64,000 nt of DNA. It comes from an uncultured Pseudomonadota bacterium (GTDB taxonomy: Bacteria > Myxococcota_A > Bradymonadia > Bradymonadales > Bradymonadaceae). The position numbers and the translations under genes were made by a program. The notes below the pieces were generated by a model. The model worked only from the letters and a program-made list of their open reading frames with translations, was not told the origin of the DNA and made no database searches. Below, in pieces: positions 60,316 through 64,000 of the stretch. The first letter of the stretch is position 1. Every line of letters starts with the position of its first letter. The DNA lies in NCBI GenBank assembly GCA_913057905.1, contig CAJXPB010000002.1, forward strand, positions 62,001-126,000. The letters run 5' to 3'.

Positions 60316-63300
60316 ATGTCCCCTTCCGAACCGACACAACCCTCGCGCTTCGACAACCCCGTATCACTCGGCCCCTTCCAACTCGAGCGCCCCCTGGGTC
60401 ACGGGGCCTCGGGCGTCGTCTGGCGCGCCCGGCACATGGACGAGGGCATCCCCGTGGCGGTCAAAATCCTGACTCGCCACTACGTCTCCCAGCGCCACTT
60501 TGTTGAAGAAGTACAGTCGGTCGCCACGCTGAGCCATCCCGGCATCGTGACCATCCTCGACTACGGTCGAACCAAGCCGGACGTCTCGAAAAAGAGCAAC
60601 GGCGTACTTCCCGGCGACCGGCCCTACCTGGTCATGGAGCACGCCGACCGCGGCACCTTCACCGAATTGGGGCCCGACATGGACTGGGGGCTCTTGAAGG
60701 ACCTGCTGCTCGCCGTACTCGACTCACTGTCGCACGCCCATGCGCACGAGGTCATCCATCGCGACCTCAAGCCGAACAACATCCTTTTGACCAGCTCGGC
60801 TGATAGCAGCCTTCAGATAAAACTCTCGGACTTCGGCCTCGCCTTTCGACGCGACGCCTATCTGGATCCGATGGAGGATCGAACCGAAGAGGCCGACTCG
60901 GGAGGCACCGCCGGCACCCCCCACTACATGTCGCCGGAGCAGTTACGGGCGCGCTGGCGCTACCTGGGCCCTTGGACTGACATCTACGGACTCGGGTGCA
61001 TGGCATGGCAGCTCTCGACGGGAGACTACCCCTTCGATGGGCCGTCGATGATGGCGATCGCGCGCGGTCACCTGATGGACGGATTGCCCGACTTCGAGCC
61101 AAACTTCCCGGTCCCGGAGCGGTTCACCAATTGGCTGAGCCGCACGCTGCAAAAGCGCCCGGAGAAGCGCTTTCGCACCGCCGCCGATGCCGCCTCGGCG
61201 CTCTTGAGCCTGGGCAATCCCCAGCCCGTCGACGGCTCCAGCGAGGGCCTCGGCGAACCGAGCCAACACTCCATCGACAGCGGCCGCATTCGGTTCCGGT
61301 CGATGAAGACGCTGCATCTGGACGACCTGGACGACACACCGACCGAACTCCCCGATGAGCTCCCCGAATCGGTCCCGGACGTCGGCTCCGGCAGCATGCC
61401 GGCCCCGATCCGGACCTCGCCGCCTTCTGTACCCGACGACTGGCGGCTTCCGGGCTCGTACCAGCCGCCACTCGCGTTGGTCGCAGCGGGGCTGGAGCTC
61501 TTCAGCCTCCGCCGCTTGGCGATGGCCGGCCGCGTCGAAGAACGCGACCGCCTCTGGCAGGGTCTCAAATCCGCGGCCACGGATGGCACGCCCAAACTCA
61601 CTTTCATCCACGGCTCGGCCGGCGTCGGCAAGAGCAGGCTGGCCGACTGGATCACCCGACGTGCCCACGAGGTGGGCGCTGCCACGGTGCTTCGCGCCTA
61701 CCACGAACCCGCCGGCGCGCCCCTGGACGGCCTGCGCTCGATGTTGGTCAAGTTCTTCGGCGTCACGGGCATGCAGGGCGAGGATCTGAGAGCCCGCGTC
61801 CGAGCCATCGTCGAGCGTTTCATCGTCGCCGACGAGGACGACGACGACGTCGAGGCCATCGCCGAACCCCTTGGAGTCTTCCTGGACCCGACGGTCAGCG
61901 GCGAGCTCGGTGGCCGCCAGCCGATCTTTCGGGCGATCGACACGATGCTGGAGCACCTCACCCGGGAACGCCCCGTGGTCCTCCACTTAGACGACCTTCA
62001 ATGGGGCGGCGAGACCGTCGAGTGGGCCTCCTCGATCGTCGACAACGACGATCTGCCCGTCTTCATTGCAGCGACCTACCGCGACGAGGACCTCTCGGAC
62101 CGTCCGAACGAAGCCCGCCTCATCGACGCGCTGCAGGACCACCCGGCCTGCACGGACCTGCCGCTTTCCGACTTGAAGCCCGGTGAACTGACCGAGCTTC
62201 TGGAACACAGCCTACGGCTCTCCCCGGCACTGACCCACGAGGTCGTCGACCGGACCGACGGCAACCCCCTGATGGCCGTGCAGATGGTCGACGACTGGAT
62301 CGCCCGGGGCATCCTGGAGTCGAGCGACGACGGATTCGTCCTGGCCGAGGGCCACGATCTGGAGATCCCCGAAGACATGCTCCAGACCTGGCAGCGGCGT
62401 CTGGAGCGCGTCCTCCAGGGGTTCGAAGATGAGATCTGGGACGCCGTCTCCGCCGGCTCCATCCTGGGCCGCGCCCCGCGCGAAGAAGACTGGCGCGCCG
62501 TCTGCGAGCGCCTCGATCTACCCTTTCCCGAAGATGCCATCGACGCCCTCTCCCGGGCGAACCTCGTCCGCGACACCGGAGAGGGCTGGGAGTTCGCCCA
62601 CAACATGCTCCGCCAGGCCTTTGAGAGGCGCGTCCGCGACGCCGAAGAATGGGCCCGAGTCAACCGCGCCTGCGCCGAAGTCTTCACGAAGGAACACGAC
62701 CTCGACCACCCGCGAAATCAGTACCGAGCCGCCCACTTCTGGCTGGCCGCCGGCGAGGACGAAGAAGCCCTGCCGCTGCTCTTGGACGTGGTCAACTACC
62801 ACGGCAAGATGGGCCAGTTCGATGCGGCGAGCTACCTTATGGAGCGCATCGAAGAGGTGCTAGAGCGATTGGACCTCGACGAAGACGATTCACGGGTGCT
62901 GGAGTATCATCTGAGGGCCGGGAGATTTGCGCTAACACGGCATGATCTTGACCGCGCTCAACATCATTTCAAAACAATCGTTGAATCGCCGACAGCGGGT
63001 CCGAATCGCGTTACGGCCCAGGCCCTCAGGGGCCTAGCGCGGGCCTCTACGCTCGCCGAAGACTACGTGAAAGCTAAGAGATTCTTGGATAGAGCGCTGG
63101 AGGATCACGCATCCATACTCGACAGTGCTGAGAAAGGCTCCTTGCGACGGATGTCTGCGTCAGTCGCATTCAACTTGGGTCAGCACGAAGAGGGGATTAA
63201 CTTAGCAAGAGACGCCGTAGCCCTCCACACCAAACACCCCATGGAACATGCAAAGAGCCTTGTCTCGTTGGCCGATCTCTTGCGCAAGAAAGTCAGTTAT

Positions 63301-63882
63301 GACGCCGCGAACCAGGCTTTGGACAAAGCCTATAGGATATTCGACGATCTCGGCTCTGACTATGGGAAGGGTAGGGTCGTCAGCCAGAAGGGCGAAGTGA
63401 GCCTAGCCCGCAACAATGTCAAAGACGCTTTCGAAAAATTTGAGCAGGCGGCCCGTCTGTTGTCTGGATCGCCCGAAGATATGGGATTGATGAGGCTGTC
63501 ACAGGCGCAGGCTGCGCTGAAGCTAGACAATCTAGAGACTGCCGAAGAATTGCTGACTCAAACGATGCAGATGACTAATGACCGGACCCAAGGCCGTCTT
63601 AAAAGCTTGGAAAGGGCGTTGAAACTCCACCTCGAATTGCACAGATCCAATGAGGACGCATCCAAAGAGATAATTCTAGAACTGGAGGATTTTGCCTCGA
63701 ACCGAAAATCGTTCAATGAGCAGCTTGGAGAGCTGCTGTACGAAGCCCTTGACATCGCGACGGATCAAAGGCTGGGTCCCGAACTTGTGCGCAGACTAGT
63801 AGAATTGGTTGCTCCGATGTACGAAGCCTCCGGGAGAATCTCGAAAGCCGAACAAATTCGAAGCCATCTCCCAGAGGCATGA
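60316..63882 (+). CDS. Ser/Thr protein kinase fused to AAA+/STAND-type ATPase and TPR region
   Basis: The 1188-aa protein (ATG 60316) has an N-terminal Hanks-type kinase over about residues 20-300: LGHGASGVVWRARH (Gly loop), VAVKIL (Lys50), VIHRDLKPNNILL (catalytic loop), LSDFGLAFR, GTPHYMSPEQLRAR and WTDIYGLGCMAWQLSTGDYP. A linker leads to an ATPase with Walker A FIHGSAGVGKSRLADWI (about 430) and Walker B VVLHLDDLQWGGE (about 555), as in PknK/MalT-like proteins, then winged-helix-type and TPR-like repeats to the end. It is cytosolic with no membrane helix. The last roughly 330 residues (after about 62,890) are encoded by DNA of clearly lower GC. Targets are unknown. Confidence 0.92.
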   Translation: MSPSEPTQPSRFDNPVSLGPFQLERPLGHGASGVVWRARHMDEGIPVAVKILTRHYVSQRHFVEEVQSVATLSHPGIVTILDYGRTKPDVSKKSNGVLPGDRPYLVMEHADRGTFTELGPDMDWGLLKDLLLAVLDSLSHAHAHEVIHRDLKPNNILLTSSADSSLQIKLSDFGLAFRRDAYLDPMEDRTEEADSGGTAGTPHYMSPEQLRARWRYLGPWTDIYGLGCMAWQLSTGDYPFDGPSMMAIARGHLMDGLPDFEPNFPVPERFTNWLSRTLQKRPEKRFRTAADAASALLSLGNPQPVDGSSEGLGEPSQHSIDSGRIRFRSMKTLHLDDLDDTPTELPDELPESVPDVGSGSMPAPIRTSPPSVPDDWRLPGSYQPPLALVAAGLELFSLRRLAMAGRVEERDRLWQGLKSAATDGTPKLTFIHGSAGVGKSRLADWITRRAHEVGAATVLRAYHEPAGAPLDGLRSMLVKFFGVTGMQGEDLRARVRAIVERFIVADEDDDDVEAIAEPLGVFLDPTVSGELGGRQPIFRAIDTMLEHLTRERPVVLHLDDLQWGGETVEWASSIVDNDDLPVFIAATYRDEDLSDRPNEARLIDALQDHPACTDLPLSDLKPGELTELLEHSLRLSPALTHEVVDRTDGNPLMAVQMVDDWIARGILESSDDGFVLAEGHDLEIPEDMLQTWQRRLERVLQGFEDEIWDAVSAGSILGRAPREEDWRAVCERLDLPFPEDAIDALSRANLVRDTGEGWEFAHNMLRQAFERRVRDAEEWARVNRACAEVFTKEHDLDHPRNQYRAAHFWLAAGEDEEALPLLLDVVNYHGKMGQFDAASYLMERIEEVLERLDLDEDDSRVLEYHLRAGRFALTRHDLDRAQHHFKTIVESPTAGPNRVTAQALRGLARASTLAEDYVKAKRFLDRALEDHASILDSAEKGSLRRMSASVAFNLGQHEEGINLARDAVALHTKHPMEHAKSLVSLADLLRKKVSYDAANQALDKAYRIFDDLGSDYGKGRVVSQKGEVSLARNNVKDAFEKFEQAARLLSGSPEDMGLMRLSQAQAALKLDNLETAEELLTQTMQMTNDRTQGRLKSLERALKLHLELHRSNEDASKEIILELEDFASNRKSFNEQLGELLYEALDIATDQRLGPELVRRLVELVAPMYEASGRISKAEQIRSHLPEA

Positions 63883-64000
63883 CCGGATTCTCGTGGAGCT
63901 TATCGAGGATTACGGCCTGTGCGCATCATTGTCCCCATGACCGTGCCAACTATCGGTTATGGTCCAATCTGAGGAATCATCGGTTTTCTCGAACTCGACG

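Noticed and set aside
52413-63882. Anti-phage defence island (helicase, exonuclease, kinase, phosphatase, ATPase)
   Set aside because: The helicase and exonuclease are ordinary repair-type families, nhaA and an Fe-S carrier lie among them, and no defence nuclease, methylase or integrase is present.
1-64000. tRNA, rRNA or known riboswitch genes
   Set aside because: No cloverleaf, rRNA core or familiar riboswitch signature was recognised by eye. This includes the ribF leader (no FMN-box features); covariance-model searches would be needed to exclude them fully.

Overview
This 64 kb window is a high-GC chromosomal segment from a Gram-negative bacterium with a complex cell envelope. It has many outer-membrane beta-barrels ending in aromatic residues, many lipoproteins, an ExbB/ExbD/TonB-like trans-envelope machine with AgmX/PglI-type tails and TPR partners, a eukaryotic-type Ser/Thr kinase fused to an ATPase, and a PP2C phosphatase. 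That mix points to Myxococcota (former Deltaproteobacteria), perhaps the Bradymonadales branch. The lineage is inferred from gene content; no rRNA is present to confirm it. I see no tRNA, CRISPR array, insertion sequence or prophage.

Layout. 0-3 kb (minus): a MacB/LolD-type ABC ATPase and FtsX-like permease, a hypothetical protein and the start of a glutathione-S-transferase-like protein. 3-14 kb: a lipoprotein, an alpha/beta hydrolase, two outer-membrane barrels, a zinc-ribbon membrane protein with a translationally coupled helical protein, a phosphomannomutase/phosphoglucomutase, and a large lipoprotein that looks like a metallopeptidase that has lost its HExxH. 14-18.5 kb: ribF, a 593-bp non-coding stretch with a 52-bp tandem repeat and a 163-bp inverted-repeat element, then a short polysaccharide export (OPX/Wza-like) lipoprotein with its own beta-barrel porin. 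18.7-31.5 kb (minus): nine co-oriented genes for a Glt/Tol-like machine: TPR and coiled-coil periplasmic proteins, a TPR lipoprotein, a small secreted protein, ExbB, two ExbD proteins (one with Asn in place of the essential membrane Asp) and an FHA-like/TonB-like protein. 31.8-37.3 kb: PolX, Slt-type lytic transglycosylase, YjbQ and a lipoprotein.

37.5-51.3 kb is the most unusual part. Four membrane proteins (A to D) have different or diverged GT-C-like membrane domains, but all end in three copies of a roughly 40-residue Gly-Gly/Cys-Pro/Cys repeat reminiscent of bacterial jacalin-like lectin motifs. They are interleaved with two further GT-C-like enzymes, one resembling eukaryotic Alg9/PIG-B (GT22) mannosyltransferases, and are followed by an outer-membrane barrel and a LolB-like lipoprotein. 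I propose a surface-glycan or glycoprotein assembly system; the specific role is inference.

51-64 kb: a GspE N-terminal-like protein, a PP2C-cyclic-nucleotide-binding fusion, an A-type Fe-S carrier with a clear terminator, small membrane proteins, NhaA, a DnaQ-like exonuclease beside a DinG-like helicase, and a Ser/Thr kinase-ATPase-TPR protein whose last third has much lower GC than the rest. Many genes overlap or nearly touch their neighbours, and many starts lack a strong Shine-Dalgarno sequence, so several start choices are provisional.
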